Shown here: positions 23,049 to 35,629 of the stretch, piece after piece
Numbering within the stretch: the first letter of the stretch is position 1
Layout: every line of letters begins with the position of its first letter
Source of the DNA: Moniliophthora roreri
Taxonomy: Eukaryota; Basidiomycota; Agaricomycetes; Agaricales; Marasmiaceae
Length of the DNA: 64,000 nt
Assembly: GCA_001466705.2 (NCBI GenBank)
Contig: LATX02000211.1
Coordinates: forward strand, 1,798,001-1,862,000
Direction: 5' to 3'
Program-made: the position numbers and the translations under genes
Notes under the pieces: model-generated
Databases searched by the model: none
What the model saw: only the letters and a program-made list of their open reading frames with translations
Told to the model about the DNA's origin: nothing

Positions 23049-26000
23049 ATGATACACATCGATCGGAACCAAGTCCATAACCATCATCCTCCTCTTTCGA
23101 ATTCTCATTCTCCACAAAAGAATACTAATAATCTAATCTTGCCGAATAACCAGCACCAGCATCATAACCATTTTTCGAATTCTCCATCTCACTCGAGCCC
23201 GTCGCCTTGGTCACCTTCAACAATCACAAATATAAAACAGGATCAGGAGCGCGAGAGTACACCACCCCCTCCTGCAGATGGTTCTGCTCCTGGAAACGTT
23301 GACACTACGTCGCCACAGCGCAGTTCGTCGCTTTCCCCAGTCCCAGACCAACAACAAACAGACGCAAACGGAAACGCAGAAACGCAGGAAAACGACCAGG
23401 ATATCAGTAACAAGATTTCTTCCCGGCTATCTACCCCCTTGAGCGAGCTTTCACCCCCACCAGATGATATGGACACACCAGCGCCCGCTGAAGCCGAGGA
23501 GGCAAAGGAGGAGAATAAAGCTGGTGATGTAGAGGGAGGTGACGGTGAAGGTGGTGCTAGTGCTGCGGAGGTCAAACGAGAAGTCAACGGGACATCACCA
23601 AAACCATTTTCGAATAACAACTCTCAGCAGACAAATCGTGGTTCGGGCTCGGAAGGTAGTGGTGGAGAGTCAAAGCAACCACAGCCACCTTTCCAAGACA
23701 CGACGTCCACGCAAGACCCCAACCCGAACCGGAAAGCCGACCTGATATTACAGTTGAATGCGGAACTGTTCAAGTGAGCGCTCATGTCTATCAACCTAAG
23801 AACATTTTCTGATTGAACTGCAGTGTTGCATTAGAGTTACAAAAAAAGGGCACATCGCCCACAGACCCGACGTTTTTGCAGTACGCTTTTAATTTCTCGA
23901 CTCGCAATGGTTTCTGACACGCTGGTGAAGGTACATGCAGAGAATGCAGAGCAATCTGGATTACATGGCTCGGTGGGCTGATAATAGAGCTGTACGTCCT
24001 CTTCTCGGAACGCGAACTCCAAACTAAACAGTCGCTCACCAGGCTTCTTCAACACACACACCTCTACCCATAATGGAGGCACCTCCGCCACCACTCTGGG
24101 CGGGCATCAACGTCGACCGAATAGAACAGTTATACCGCGAACTCACACCGCTATTCGCCAAGGCCCTCGCGAGAAGAGATGGTATGCTGGGTCCAAATCC
24201 TTCGATGACGGCAAATCTGAAGCGAGAGCGCTCGGAAGAAGCCTCGTCGTTCGATACGAACAAAAGACGGGACACGGGAGAGAACAAGATGTTCAACCCG
24301 CAGACACAGAGCCAGTCGATGCCGCCGCCTTCGTTACCTGGATCTCAGCCTTTAGATCAGTTGTCCAATTCTGCCGCTTCCTCGTCGATGGTGAATGGCA
24401 TGCCTTCATTATCATCGCAGTCGCAGATGTCGCAGATGGGTGATCCTAACTCTGCTGGGGGTGGCATAAGTCCTTCGGGAATGATCAATCCTATGGATGC
24501 TCAACGGATGGCTGCGATGCGTAATATGCAGCAACAGAGACAGCAGCAGCAGCAGCAGCAGCCTGGGATGAGCAACAGACAGATGTCACCTCCAGCTCAG
24601 AGTGGTGTGAATCCTGTCGGAAGTAGTATGGGAGGAGCGCCATCAATGGTGACCCCTCAGCAGGCCATGGCAATAGCGAGTAACCCTAATCATCCGATGA
24701 TGGTCCATATAATGTCGCGGATACCAACGTTTACGAGTTTGCCTCAGCAGGAGCAGGCACGGAAGATTATGCAGGTAAGAAACCAGTTCTTTGATGCCTC
24801 TCGCTGGTCCTTTAAATCATGCGTTTCATCATTCCTTTCTGATTTTCGTCATCGGCTCTATTGTTCGTGTTCTGATTGTACTTCTTTTTAGGTTGCTGCA
24901 ATGAGGCAACAGGAGCTTCAGAATCAACAGCAACAGCAACAACAAAATCCAATGGGCCAGGGTATGAATCGACCGGGTCCCGGCGGCATGGCTGGCATGA
25001 ACAACATGAACAACATGAATATGAACAATATGAACATGAACATGTCGTCTTCGGGCGGTATGCCGGGAGGACCAGCGTCACCTGTCGCACACCAGGCCCA
25101 AATGGCACAGAATCCGATGATGATGGGACAAGGCGGCTCAAATACAGTTGGAATGGACCCTCAGAGATCGATGAGTGCTACGCCTCAGCTCGGAGGAGGC
25201 ATGGGAGGCATGCCTAATTCTCCGATGAACATGAGTCAGATGAACCAACGGCAGCTGATGTTGATACAACAGCAGAATCGTGCTGCTGGGGGTCCTGGTG
25301 CAGGCGGAGGCGGAGGCGTAGGTGGCAATCTGAATGCAGGGAACATCATGATGAATATGAATCCACAGCAGCAGATGGCACTTATGCAAGAGAGAATGCG
25401 ACAGCAGCAGCAGCAGCAGCAAGGTTCGCCGACGCAGCAAATGCCCGGAGGTGATGGCTTCGCACCGCCAGTTCTGCGCTCGAATTCGACTATACCAGGT
25501 ATAGCGAGGAGTGCACGGTCACCGACAGACGGTATGCAGTCGCCTATGACACCGAGGATGCCTAATCGGGTGTCTTCCATGGGACAGGATGATTTCTCGA
25601 GGATGATGATGCAACAGCAGCAGCAACAACAACAGCAGGGAGTCTCTGGTCCTTCGAGGGGTATGCAGCCTGGCCCACAGGGAGGGTTCAACCCTCAACA
25701 GATGCAGCAGTCGAGTTGGCAACAGCAGCAGATGGGTTCTCCGTACGGAATGAATAGCCGTCCAGAAAGTGCTGCGGGGTTCTACGGTGGCGGGTCCGGT
25801 GGTGGTAGCAATGGCGTTCTTGGTGGTGGTTCGCCGCCAGGAGGGATGGCCCAGACTTGGGGCACTCCCAATAACGCTAATGCAGGTTCATATCCATTTG
25901 CTACGCCATCACCGGGTCATCAGTCGGACCTTGCGCCGACACCGAGACACATGTCAGCAACACCCGCTCCGATGCAGCCCCAAAATATGATCAGCCCAAC

Positions 26001-26058
26001 CAGTGCGGACTCGTTCCCTTTTGCCAATGACTTTGACTTCTCGAACTGGACTCAATAG
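23049..26058 (+). CDS. Q/M-rich protein with SSXT (SS18)-like motif, putative SWI/SNF-type coactivator
   Basis: Exons 23,049-23,773, 23,824-23,880, 23,931-23,991, 24,043-24,774 and 24,892-26,058 give 913 aa in one frame. The first about 235 residues are disordered (Ser/Pro/Asn/Glu). A short conserved block follows: 'LNAELFNVALELQKKG', then 'YMQRMQSNLDYMARWAD', which fits the SS18 N-terminal pattern (Q-KG-...YQQ-L---NL-YLA--AD). The rest is Met/Gln/Gly/Pro-rich with polyQ runs near 24,535 and 25,400, like the SS18 QPGY region. SS18 proteins are subunits of SWI/SNF remodelers that bring transactivation capacity. The assignment rests on one short motif and composition, so another Q-rich coactivator is possible. 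Confidence 0.6.
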
Positions 26059-26550
26059 GCTCTTTGTTTTAGGTTCCTAGGATCGTCTGCGTACGTACCA
26101 GGTTGCTGTCTTGTTTTTTGTTGTGTCTGGCTCTGCAGTTGGTTCATTTTGTTTGTGCTCTCTTCTCCCTGTCCTTATATTTCGCTCGCTACCCCATACT
26201 CCTTTCACCATTATATCCGATATCTACATCACCCGGTTTGCTCGCATTTGTTGATTTATTCCATGTTAATTCTCCACATTATCTCGCTGTTGTCACCCCC
26301 ACCACCTACATTTTTCGCCTTATGTTATTAGCTGGTCCAGAAGGTTTTGATGACAGTTTTCCTTCTCTCTCTCTCTGTCTCTCTTCACGTATATTAAATA
26401 TCCTTTCCTCATCTCTCTATGCTATGCGAGTACCGGATGTATAAACAAATGTATAGCATGCTATTACCGTAGAAAACAATTCGGCTTGGAAATGTCTGAT
26501 CTGATTTTGATCGTGTTGTTGCGTGAGCGCAGCACTTGCTCCGACTAGAA
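26059..26550. other. 3' UTR/spacer, pyrimidine-rich
   Basis: A CT-rich stretch (26,360-26,420 has a run of 'tctctctctc') between two plus-strand genes. No gene is seen. Confidence 0.4.
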
Positions 26551-27424
26551 ATGGTCTTTGCCAACCTCCCTCACCATGAGAAAGATGCCTTTTTCTCTCT
26601 ATTGGACGAGTACGTATATTATCCTTTGGGTATCTAGAGTCAATTTTCACGAATCGAACTTGGAATTGTTCAGATATTTTCAGTCTCGACCGGAACTCGT
26701 AGCTCGTCTGCAAGGGGGGCAAGGCTCCGACTCACGTACGACTGTGACACTCCCATCTGCTACAGAGATCCAATCAGCAGCTAGTCGAGTAGCTTCCTAT
26801 GCTAGAAATGCTGCAAGTTCTGGCCCTCCACCTAAACATGAACCTAATCCACATACGCCTGTCGCAATGCCTAAGGGTTTAGTTTCGGCGCAGGTGCGTG
26901 TCTGTACCACTCATTGCGGATCCTCACTAATCAGCTGTGTCGTCAGAAACTAGGAGATGTCGATACCTCTTCCAAATCTCGAATGTTATCATCTTCACTC
27001 TTGGGCAAGTTCCAACAACAACCTCAAGTTCATGCACCTATACCACCCCCCGCATTTACTGCAAAGAAGAATACATTTGCACCTCCACCTACAAGAGCAC
27101 CAGTATCTGCGCCAGAACCAGAAGTAAATGGGGAATGGGCGGAGGCGTTGTATGATTATGATTCATCGGTGCGTTCTCAAGTTACTATGACTGTGAATGA
27201 TCCCGCTCAATCTGGTTATTTCCTTTTAGGAACCAGGCGACTTGCAGATCAGAGCTAATCAGAGAGTACTTGTTACTGAACGGACGTCCGATGATTGGTA
27301 TGTCCTTCCCTCAGACATTGGGTTGTTTTGCTTAATATCGAATATTGAACCTCCAATTAGGTGGACAGGGACATTTAATGGGAAGAGTGGACTATTCCCG
27401 GCGACATATGTCAAGTTGTTGTAA
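26551..27424 (+). CDS. Small SH3-domain protein
   Basis: Exons 26,551-26,609, 26,674-26,893, 26,947-27,168, 27,230-27,297 and 27,361-27,424 give 210 aa. The N-terminus is a short helical region ('HHEKDAFFSLLDEYFQSRPEL'). A Pro/Ala-rich linker with PPP motifs leads to one C-terminal SH3 domain: ALYDY, then 'EPGDLQ', then 'W-W' at the exon 4/5 join, then 'GLFPATYVKLL'. Architecture and size resemble fungal Lsb1/Pin3-type adaptors, which bind proline-rich Las17/WASP partners at actin patches; that role is inferred. It converges with the NmrA-like gene about 330 bp away. Confidence 0.8.
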
Positions 27425-27750
27425 CATTAGGTGTAATTTATGTCCAGGCTGGACACTACAGGGAACTCGGGTTGATCATCACACTTTCCGATTCTGGTTG
27501 CTGAGTGGTGGATGTTGCATACGGCCCATGACGAACCTGGTCCGGAATCGTCTACTACAGCACATCCTTCTCAGAACATCGGTTGGAAGAATCAAATTGT
27601 GCTATCCTTAATGGCTGGAAAATATCTTGAGGATCAGAATTGGCGAACAGGCTCAGAAACTCTTTTGCCAGGCAGCCTCAGTAAGGCATAGATTACCAAT
27701 GCTATCGGTTGTGAGTACATGAATATTTCTGGTGACAAAAGAAAGCACCG
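27425..27750. other. Convergent 3' spacer
   Basis: The region between the stop codons of the SH3 gene (plus) and the NmrA-like gene (minus). Nothing coding is seen; it presumably holds both 3' UTRs. Confidence 0.5.
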
Positions 27751-28754
27751 TCAAGCGTCCGAACCCCACCATTTCTCGATGCACTGCTCCACATTCATGG
27801 GTTTCACCGCCGTCAACTCGTTCAACTTTGTTCCTTGTCCTACCTCGCCCATGATGATGCTCAGCTTACAAAGTCGCAGGAAATCAGTCCACCCTTGAGG
27901 AGTTGGAGGCATGTCTGCAAGGAGATCTTCCTTTGTGTTGTACTTCACTTCAAACTTCCTGCCTGTAGCAATGCGTAAGATTGAGAAGCGTAAAAAATTA
28001 AGATATTCATACCAGTCACTCGTTCAGCAATTGCAACGACCTCGTTCAACGAGATCACATCCCCAGCCATATCCAACGTCTCCGGCCAAGTGTCTAATTG
28101 AGTCGCCTCTGCAACAAACAACCCGGTATCCTCTGCACGAGTGTAATACAACTTCTGTCCGCCATCGCCAGCAATATCTGCCTTGCCATTGGCGACGTCG
28201 ACCCAAACAGGATGACGACGTAGATGCTTCATGGCCTCTTCCTCCTTTTTACTCCCGAACGCGAAATAGTTGATGAATATACCAGGAATAAATTTGGTCC
28301 ATTCAAATTCGCGAGAAGGGTAATCCTCCTTCACCTTCCGAAGCGTCTTGAGCACATCCAGCTTGCATGCCTGATAGTTGTATGATTTGAGCCCTTCGGA
28401 GTCTATGGCAAACTCACTAGGGGCGAAACGACGGAATGTGGGCACGTTAAGCGCAGCATGAAGGAGTCTCTCCTGGATAGCGGAAAATTGGGTAAGGTCT
28501 TGGTTGGCCAAGGTGCAGATGATGGTATCGATGGCGTGCTCTCGAAGGACAGACTCGAGTTGACTCGAGTTGTCGTAGTCAACTTGGATAACAGATGCAC
28601 TGGCGCCCTGGTATACAATGAGATCTCCGGATGAACGGGAAAGGACGATAATGTAGAGGGAATATTTGGGTTTGACAGTGAGAAGACCCTCGACGATGTA
28701 TCGCCCAATACCACCCGTACCACCGGCGACTGCGATACGCTGCGATTTGGTCAT
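27751..28754 (-). CDS. NmrA-like / isoflavone-reductase-like NAD(P)-binding protein
   Basis: Two exons (28,754-28,013 and 27,962-27,751; intron of 50 nt) give 317 aa, a usual family length. A Rossmann glycine motif (VAGGTGGIGRYIVEGL) opens the protein. 'TIICTLANQDL' and 'RRFAPSEFAIDSEG' follow the NmrA/isoflavone-reductase pattern, and 'FEWTKFIPGIFINYFA' and 'VISLNEVVAIAERVTG' lie in the substrate half. Such atypical short-chain dehydrogenases either reduce phenolic-type substrates or act as redox-sensing regulators; the sequence does not decide which. Cytosolic, no signal peptide. Confidence 0.85.
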
Positions 28755-28821
28755 TGTGTAAGTTGGATGAGACGGTTGCTGTATGTTTTGTGGGAGTAAG
28801 GACGTCCTATTTTCTTGAGGC

Positions 28822-28829
28822 TTTTATAG
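28822..28829 (-). promoter_or_regulatory. TATA box of the NmrA-like gene
   Basis: On the minus strand the sequence reads ctataaaag about 70 bp before the ATG at 28,754. Confidence 0.5.
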
Positions 28830-29634
28830 TTCAAGACGGGGTTAACATAGCATTATGCGCAACAAAGTGTTGCACGAATGTATCGGCATATCAAGAACAG
28901 CTTCGTTCCCAGACAGTGAGGTGGTCGCGAAGGCATCGGGAATCGGGATATATTTGCGATGGTGTCGGTGTATCAAAGTGTCCCGCTGTCGGCCCCTATA
29001 TCTCCTCAGGCATATAAGGCCGGATTTGAGGGCGCATTTCCCGACGTGTCCGGTATAAAATTCGATGTGCTTGTCGAAGAATGGTGAAAACGGAGCTCAG
29101 TCCTAAGTTGTTTACGATTCCTTGGTTCCTGCGCATGTGTTCAAAGAATCAGATCCTGTTTGTGATGTCGTGAATACAGGAGCATCGTTTCATGTATGAG
29201 TTGGAAAGGTTGCCTTAAGTGGTGGTGGTGATGGTGGTCAAAGCTAGGGCCGGGCGTCAACACGCGATACCACCAAAATAATTTTTCCCACTTTACTTTC
29301 TACGACGAACGGGATGTATCGGGGCTGACATTCAACGGAAAACAGATCGGAGGCAAGTTGCTTGCAATTGAATGTCTCTTCTCTCAGCGAGGGCGGCGCC
29401 GCCCCAAGTTGCAGACTCAATGACTACAATTCGCTCAATCCGCCATATAAGGCTCCCAAATGTATCGGGGATCCGAGGGAATTCAAAATCAATCCAAAAT
29501 ACGTTAAGAAAAAACTCTTGTGGCCAGAACTCAGTTGTCGCGAGTCATTTCGGAGAATCTATATGTATATCCTAATTTACACTGTCATATATCCCGTCAC
29601 CTCATGCCCTCCGAAGCGTACCACAATCCTGCTC
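28830..29634. other. Intergenic region
   Basis: Upstream sequence of the NmrA-like gene and downstream sequence of the F-box gene. Only short unsupported frames are present; I see no RNA gene. Confidence 0.4.
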
Positions 29635-31233
29635 TTAAGGACATGGATCAAGGAAGAACCAAAGACCATCAAAGAAGTGCACCTCAATCCGACCTTCATT
29701 CCCCAGCACTTCTAGACGTTCGCGCGTTATCCTACGCAAAGTAATCTTGGTATTTAGTCGTACAACTTCAAGATGACCGAACCGTATCCGCGAATCAACC
29801 ATATTAAAAAAGGACTCTGAACCATGGCTTTCCATTGCAATTGGATAATGTATGGATATGTCTCGCAAATGGGGAACCAGCTTGAGCTGGTCGGACCTAG
29901 TATCCGTCTCGGCGAGAGCAAGGAATAGTTCCAAGGTAGCACCTTGTACCTTCAATGAGCAGATATTCGGGGTGCATTCTAGTAGGTTAACCACTTCAAC
30001 AGGGTCCAGCTTCCCTGCGTCTAGTGAGAATGCTTGAATTGTAGATGCTGAACGCGCGAGGAAACGTTTAAGAGATGGCACGATCTCTGAATGAGGGCAT
30101 ATCCGAAAATCGCGAATAGTATTGCACGTAAGGTGGCTAAGGAGGGTGCTGAGAGTGGGTAGATAAGACTTATTCGTCGGAAAGATCGATAGTGTGTGAA
30201 GTGAGGAAAGATGTAGTGGGGACACGGAGGCAATATTCTCTGCGAAACCGTGGTGCTGAAGGAATAAAGCCTGGACATCTGACATTTCAGCGAGGAAGCG
30301 AAAGTTGCTGGACTCGCTGGACCGTTCAATAAGGTGGCCTGGAGAGAATCCAGTGTAGCGCGTAATCTGAGTCCAAGGAAGTTTTATGGCCTCGGTGATC
30401 CTCGTCGTGAGACTCACCAGAGTCAGCTCACAAAGACTAGGGGAGAACTCGAATCCATCAATGACCGTACCACCACTCAAGCTGCAAGTCCCCATCTCCA
30501 ACAGAAGGTTTCGTAAGTTGGGAATATTGCCTCTAATCAAGGAAGATAATGCTCGTAATCCCTCCAAAGGACTTGGGGCGAAGTAGACACGAAGGCTTTC
30601 CCATCGCGCCGAATGCGAGCATATTGCCACCAGTAAAGGGTGGTTATCATTTATGAGGACGGGCTGTGTATCTGATCGCAGGGATACGGTAAGGTTCTGC
30701 GTCCTGGAACGCTGAACCTGCCACATGAGGCGGTTCAACATTGCAGTGGTACTCGAAGGGTCGGTTCGTTCCGAGTCGGGGAAGATGACACTGATGTGGG
30801 ACCAGAGCGATGAACGTGATAGTGCAAGTGCTCTCCACCGGTGGCAAACCTGCCCAAATGTCCAGGGAGGCTTGGTTGGATCCAAGGAGTCTGGTGGTCT
30901 GTATCCTATCACTTCATCCTTGGAATTCAAGTATGACATGATGTGCTCTGCATCCATACATTGTTCGAAGATGTCAATGAGGGGCCCATCTGGAAGGCGA
31001 CGAATCGGATGGAGGATTTGTTGATACATCGACGCATAGCCCAATAGTCGTTCATGCTCCCGCCGAAGGCGATTGATTTCACCGTCTAATTCATTAAGAT
31101 TCCACAAGATTTCATTGAGCTTGTTTTCGTAGCTGTGAAGAGAAGAAATTGGGGGTGGTTCATTGGTTCTCGACAAGGTTTGTACCTCGATTGGTGGAGG
31201 AGATACTGAACGGCGTAGAAACGGGGTCGACAT
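29635..31233 (-). CDS. F-box-like domain protein (Agaricomycete expanded family)
   Basis: An uninterrupted 532-aa frame. The start is the ATG at 31,233; the frame is open further upstream but without an ATG. A Ser/Pro-rich leader is followed by a coiled coil ('EILWNLNELDGEINRLRREH', residues about 40-70). Then comes the F-box-like core: 'HPIRRLPDGPLIDIFEQC', a gap, then 'WTFGQVCHRWRALALS', 'LWSHISV'. The C-terminal about 350 residues are leucine-patterned like divergent leucine-rich repeats. Such proteins are thought to present substrates to SCF ubiquitin ligases through Skp1 and are heavily expanded in mushrooms. The substrate is unknown. Confidence 0.85.
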   Translation of the reverse strand: MSTPFLRRSVSPPPIEVQTLSRTNEPPPISSLHSYENKLNEILWNLNELDGEINRLRREHERLLGYASMYQQILHPIRRLPDGPLIDIFEQCMDAEHIMSYLNSKDEVIGYRPPDSLDPTKPPWTFGQVCHRWRALALSRSSLWSHISVIFPDSERTDPSSTTAMLNRLMWQVQRSRTQNLTVSLRSDTQPVLINDNHPLLVAICSHSARWESLRVYFAPSPLEGLRALSSLIRGNIPNLRNLLLEMGTCSLSGGTVIDGFEFSPSLCELTLVSLTTRITEAIKLPWTQITRYTGFSPGHLIERSSESSNFRFLAEMSDVQALFLQHHGFAENIASVSPLHLSSLHTLSIFPTNKSYLPTLSTLLSHLTCNTIRDFRICPHSEIVPSLKRFLARSASTIQAFSLDAGKLDPVEVVNLLECTPNICSLKVQGATLELFLALAETDTRSDQLKLVPHLRDISIHYPIAMESHGSESFFNMVDSRIRFGHLEVVRLNTKITLRRITRERLEVLGNEGRIEVHFFDGLWFFLDPCP

Positions 31234-31341
31234 GGATCCATTTAGTGTGATATCAGAGTTCGTTGATAAGAATTGATCTGTTTTCAAGGTCAGGTTCACC
31301 TCAAAAGAAGCCAATGTATCAACGCACCAGCTACTCTGCAA

Positions 31342-32443
31342 TAAGAAAACTCCCGACGCCTTGCACCTTCAGTATCCTGTAATCCGCCTTCAGATCTCTC
31401 CCGTAGACCCGTTGCGCGGTTGTCGACGCTGTCTCGAGATGAGTGGACCGAACGGTACACGCGACTGCGGATCAGACCCACAGACTAGATTTCCACTTCC
31501 ACAACGACCCCAATTTCCACCATGGGGGGACTCCTAATACTTATAGCCATTCCAGCAAATACGACAAACTTAGTGGGCGGTCTGGTGTTAATTACATTGT
31601 CAAGGGAGATTGAGTTTTAGATGCAAGTAGGATGAGGTGCGTACAATCCCCCTTTGAAAATGTGTCTGTCGGCTCAGCATAAATACCACTTAGATCATAC
31701 CATTTATCACAGCACAATCAGATCGTCTTTCACTCTGGTCAAAGGTCTAGACAGGGTTTAAACAGGTGAAACGCGGCCAAAGTGTCCGAGACCGCGACTA
31801 GACCGCGACCACAGGGAATGTTCAACTACTGGACGACCTGATATTCCTACTTGGTCTTTGTATCAAAACGCCAGGCACACAAAGAGTCTCCGAGAAAAGA
31901 CGGGATGGATAAATCATTGGAAAGAACCAAGGAAACCTCGTATGTATAGGACTCTTTTGATGCTCTTGCTTTAAAGCAGTTCCTAACCTACGGGCGAGAG
32001 ATAACGAGTCGGCAAGCATCATAAGCTAGCGGGTGAAGGAAAAAGGTCGGTTTCAGCATGCCGACGTTACCGGAGACAACAGCAATGGATATTTTTGTGT
32101 CCATGAACATCGCGGCGGGCATTGGAGGAGTCGATCTGGAGCTTGCTCTGCCTGTGGTCAACATTTCCACGTACGCAATCATCCTTAGATAAGAAACCAG
32201 TCCAATTAGCACTTGAGCCTGTACTCCTGCCACTTTTAAGTGGTGAACAGGACTAACATGATCCTTGCGCCAAGGTGCCCCGCCATCGCCGCATAGCCCG
32301 TGCACATCCACCATACCGTCCTTCTGGTCACTGGTAATATTAATGCCGTCCGCGTCTATCACTCCTAGCGCTAGTCCTGGGAGGGATCCATTATTAAAGC
32401 GCACAGCACGTTCTCAACCCTTGCCCCTGCTCTCTCAACTCGG
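31342..32443. other. Intergenic region
   Basis: A 138-aa minus-strand frame (31,988-32,404) exists but has no recognisable domain and overlaps the likely promoter of the next gene. I treat it as chance or a relic. No RNA gene is seen. Confidence 0.35.
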
Positions 32444-33995
32444 ATGGCTTACCCAGCCATTTATCCATCTGAACGTCGTTTTCCAAGAAGGGTGGTAGTC
32501 GACGATACCGATGCTAGGGTGAAATACGACGGCGGATCCTGGTTACTTGATGGAGGAAGCTTTGACGATACGGGTTCTTTGGGTGCTCCTTACAATCGCT
32601 CGATGCATGGTACGAATCAAAACGGTTCTAGCCTGAGCTTTACGTTTGAGGGTGTGTGTCCAACTGTTGCACACCGCCTGCATCATTGTAACCGACACAC
32701 CGTTCAATAGGTGAGCTTATACAAGTATGGGGAGCCAAAGATACGCGAAAAATTTCACGAAACTCAACCAATGTCGACGACGATCTCACCAAGCTGCCCG
32801 GCTGGAAATGCTTCGTCGATGGGAACGAAATTCCCCGTATCAACTATCTTACCAACATCGAACAAATCACCAACAACCTGCTCTGCGAGCTCAGTGGGTT
32901 ATCGGCTGGACCACACACCGTCACCGTCAACGTAACCATTGACGACCCTAATACTCAGACTTTCTGGTTCGACAAACTCGAATATTTGCCTATGGAGGAT
33001 GTGAAGCTGGATGGAGAGGTGATAAGAATCGACTCCTCGGACTCGAGCATTCGATATGACAATGGTACTGGGAATTGGATAGAGCGTCCAGCAGCTACCC
33101 CGATTTCGAACAGCACCGATGTGCCGGGCGAGAGCCTGTCGTTCAGGTTCAATGGTAAGTAGTGCCTTATTATTATTATTATTATTAAATACGGTGTGCT
33201 CATAATGCTTTCCCAGGTACAAGTGTCTCGCTTTTTGGGTTCATCGCCGGTAGCATCTCTAGACGTCAAGCCAGCAATGCGGTCTACAGCATCGACGGTT
33301 CTCCCGATACGTTGTTCGAAATTCCGGGAAGCAAGCCTTTGCAGACAAATAGCAGTGTCCTGCTAAGCCGCTACAATGAGCTTCTTTTCACTAGTCGGGA
33401 TTTGGAACCGGGCACGCACGATATGAAGATTACCTTTACCGGCGTGAGGACGGGTGGTGATCCACTGCAGTGGCTTACGGTTGATTATTTCATGGTAAAA
33501 GCCAGCGCAGGAACATTGGATGCCGATTCTGGTCAAGGGTCTCCAGCACCGTTACCTGCAGAATCAGGGAGTAGGAAGTCCAGGATAGGTCCCATCGTGG
33601 GTGGTACGATAGGTGGCGTTGCTGGAGTGCTCCTTCTGGCTCTGGGAGTCTTCCTTATACTGAAGCGAAGGAAAACTCCGCCGGGAGATAAAGAGGCCAA
33701 AATCGAAGGAGGCTTCGACTCGTCCCCGGTCAGTGCAGACGTCAACCCTAACGAGCGGTTTATACGTTCTCGTTCGCCTGGACTGATTTCCTCTAATGCT
33801 GGAAGCACGATGTTCTCAGAGCCAGAGGGTTTTGTCGTGTATCCTTCAACCGAGAACCCTCCAGCCAATTTACCGGCGCCTGCAAGGGCGTTTGTGGAAC
33901 GACATCATCAGGATAGCGGTGTGCGGTATTCACAGCCGCAGGATGGAATGGAGATGCCGGTCATTGACGTTCCTCCAGGATACACGGTTCACTAA
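32444..33995 (+). CDS. Single-pass membrane protein with two beta-rich ectodomain repeats
   Basis: Exons 32,444-32,651, 32,711-33,154 and 33,217-33,995 give 476 aa. Residues about 15-145 and about 160-305 look like two copies of the same fold: each begins with '[15 protein letters not shown]' or '[15 protein letters not shown]', passes 'LSFTFEG' or '[14 protein letters not shown]', and ends near '[10 protein letters not shown]' or '[10 protein letters not shown]'. NxS/T sites are frequent. A transmembrane segment ([20 protein letters not shown]) with a stop-transfer KRRK follows, then a disordered cytoplasmic tail. No signal peptide is visible at this start, so an upstream exon may be missing. 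This architecture is common in Agaricomycetes and its function is not known to me. Confidence 0.75.
33168..33186. repeat. ATT microsatellite in an intron
   Basis: About six ATT units inside the second intron of the membrane-protein gene. Confidence 0.8.
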
Positions 33996-35629
33996 TCAGA
34001 CTTTACATAGTACTTATCATCACAAACCCTTAATCTGGAGGCTTTGACACATTATTCGGTAAATTATCATATTCAGAGCCGGGCCAACTTTCAAGTTTAT
34101 TATGCTTGTAGCGGACCTGCCAATCTGTAATTTGACAAACACGTATAGAACGTACTTTCTCCCCATCTTCTAAAGCGCGACAAATCCGTAAAAAAAAAAA
34201 AGCTTTGTTTCGGCCAAAAACCGCCGGACCGGTGGATATGTAGGCGCCTACAAGTGGTCTTGGGCCTTGGCGCCTTCTCAGTTCTGCCTTTCGCCACGAC
34301 GCAATGATTGAATGATGACGACCTCGACTCTAATCTACAGCTATCGTACAAGTCGCGTCTGCTTTGGGGCTCGTTTAAGGCCGTCGATTCAGAATAAAGA
34401 ATCATATCCCCACATTTCAAGCTTCAGATTCCCCATTGGCTATGGCTGCGATTCCCGAACCCTGGAGGAATATTCTGGTTCGAACTCCTTCACCAGTTCT
34501 CCGGAAACAACCCAAAGCATTTTCGCTTCCAGAGGTGCTCAGAACCTTGGATATGTTGACACACGACAGGTATGAATCACGAGAGAAGAGTTGAAGTTGG
34601 GACTGACGTTTTCGGTGAGTGTTTCAATGACTGATCGTTCAAGCCCCAACATTGATTCACCGGGCGAGCTATTTCCAAGATCTCATATATTGCCATATTT
34701 CCTCTCATCCAGGTGGTCTGTACCTCTCTCCTCGAGACGTGCATCGCCAGTCAGTTTGAAAACTACACATTCGAATCAGGCTCTTATCGCTCAACTGTCC
34801 CCACTGGACACAAACTGGTGAAGAGCGTATTACAAAACTTGGACCTTGAATGCGCTGCCCTCGACTGTTCTAATTCGTTCAGGTTCTCCCGACCCAAAAG
34901 GAAACTGTTGCTTGACGATACTTCCGATATGGAGCAGTATCGCTGACTCTGGCGATCTTGTAGGAGCAACCTTCTTTGCTTCTCTAAGGTGTTTTCGAAG
35001 CCAACCATGTTATCGCTTGCGAATGCATATGAACACCAAAGCAACTGGTGTTCGACCATCAGACCATCAAGATGACTAATTGTAGGCTGTCGGATGAGCG
35101 GAGAGTGGCGATGGACGTTGAATGAGGAAGCCCGAGACGCTTGGGATAGATGATTGTTCACTAATCACTCCGCTGCATGGCCAGCGCGGCCGCTCGGCCG
35201 CGGCTAGCTGCCAGATCTCCCATAGGTACACTGTACCCATCATGACCTTCATGAGAAAATCGGTGGCCTAGCCGCAAAGATCGGGTGAGGGTACCTGACA
35301 TCGCGTCGTACACCTTTGTAGTATGTAATGAAGTAATGGATTCGTTCACTGAAGAGTTAGAACGTTGCTGTCGGGAATAAGCGCTCCAGATCCCGCTTAA
35401 GCGACGCTCGAGCCAACTCGTCACCATCAATCAGCTTCTTGTCTCCATCTGGCTTCATGCGTTCAACGTTTAACCCTGAACTGACCTTCTGCACTGCAAG
35501 CTCGAGTTAGCGCTACTGGGCCATCTGGTTCTGAATTGCAAGGTTTTGGCAGGTGATGAAGTTTAACGTGAAAAGGAACATCTTCTCGAATCCCTGATTG
35601 GGCCAGTTTCAAGTTGATCTAGGGTTGAG
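33996..35629. other. Intergenic region with an orphan exon-like ORF
   Basis: From 34,442 a clean start 'MAAIPEPWRNILVRTPSPVL' runs 42 codons to a GT (34,570). A possible second exon begins at 34,713 but soon meets a stop (34,821 or about 34,945 depending on frame). It may be a small gene I cannot splice or the head of a dead one. The rest shows nothing supportable. Confidence 0.25.

Noticed and set aside
31234..31341. N-terminal extension of the F-box protein
   Set aside because: The frame is open but begins with TTG; the first usable ATG is at 31,233.
31988..32404. 138-aa minus-strand ORF
   Set aside because: No domain, no plausible splicing, and it covers the probable promoter of the plus-strand membrane-protein gene.
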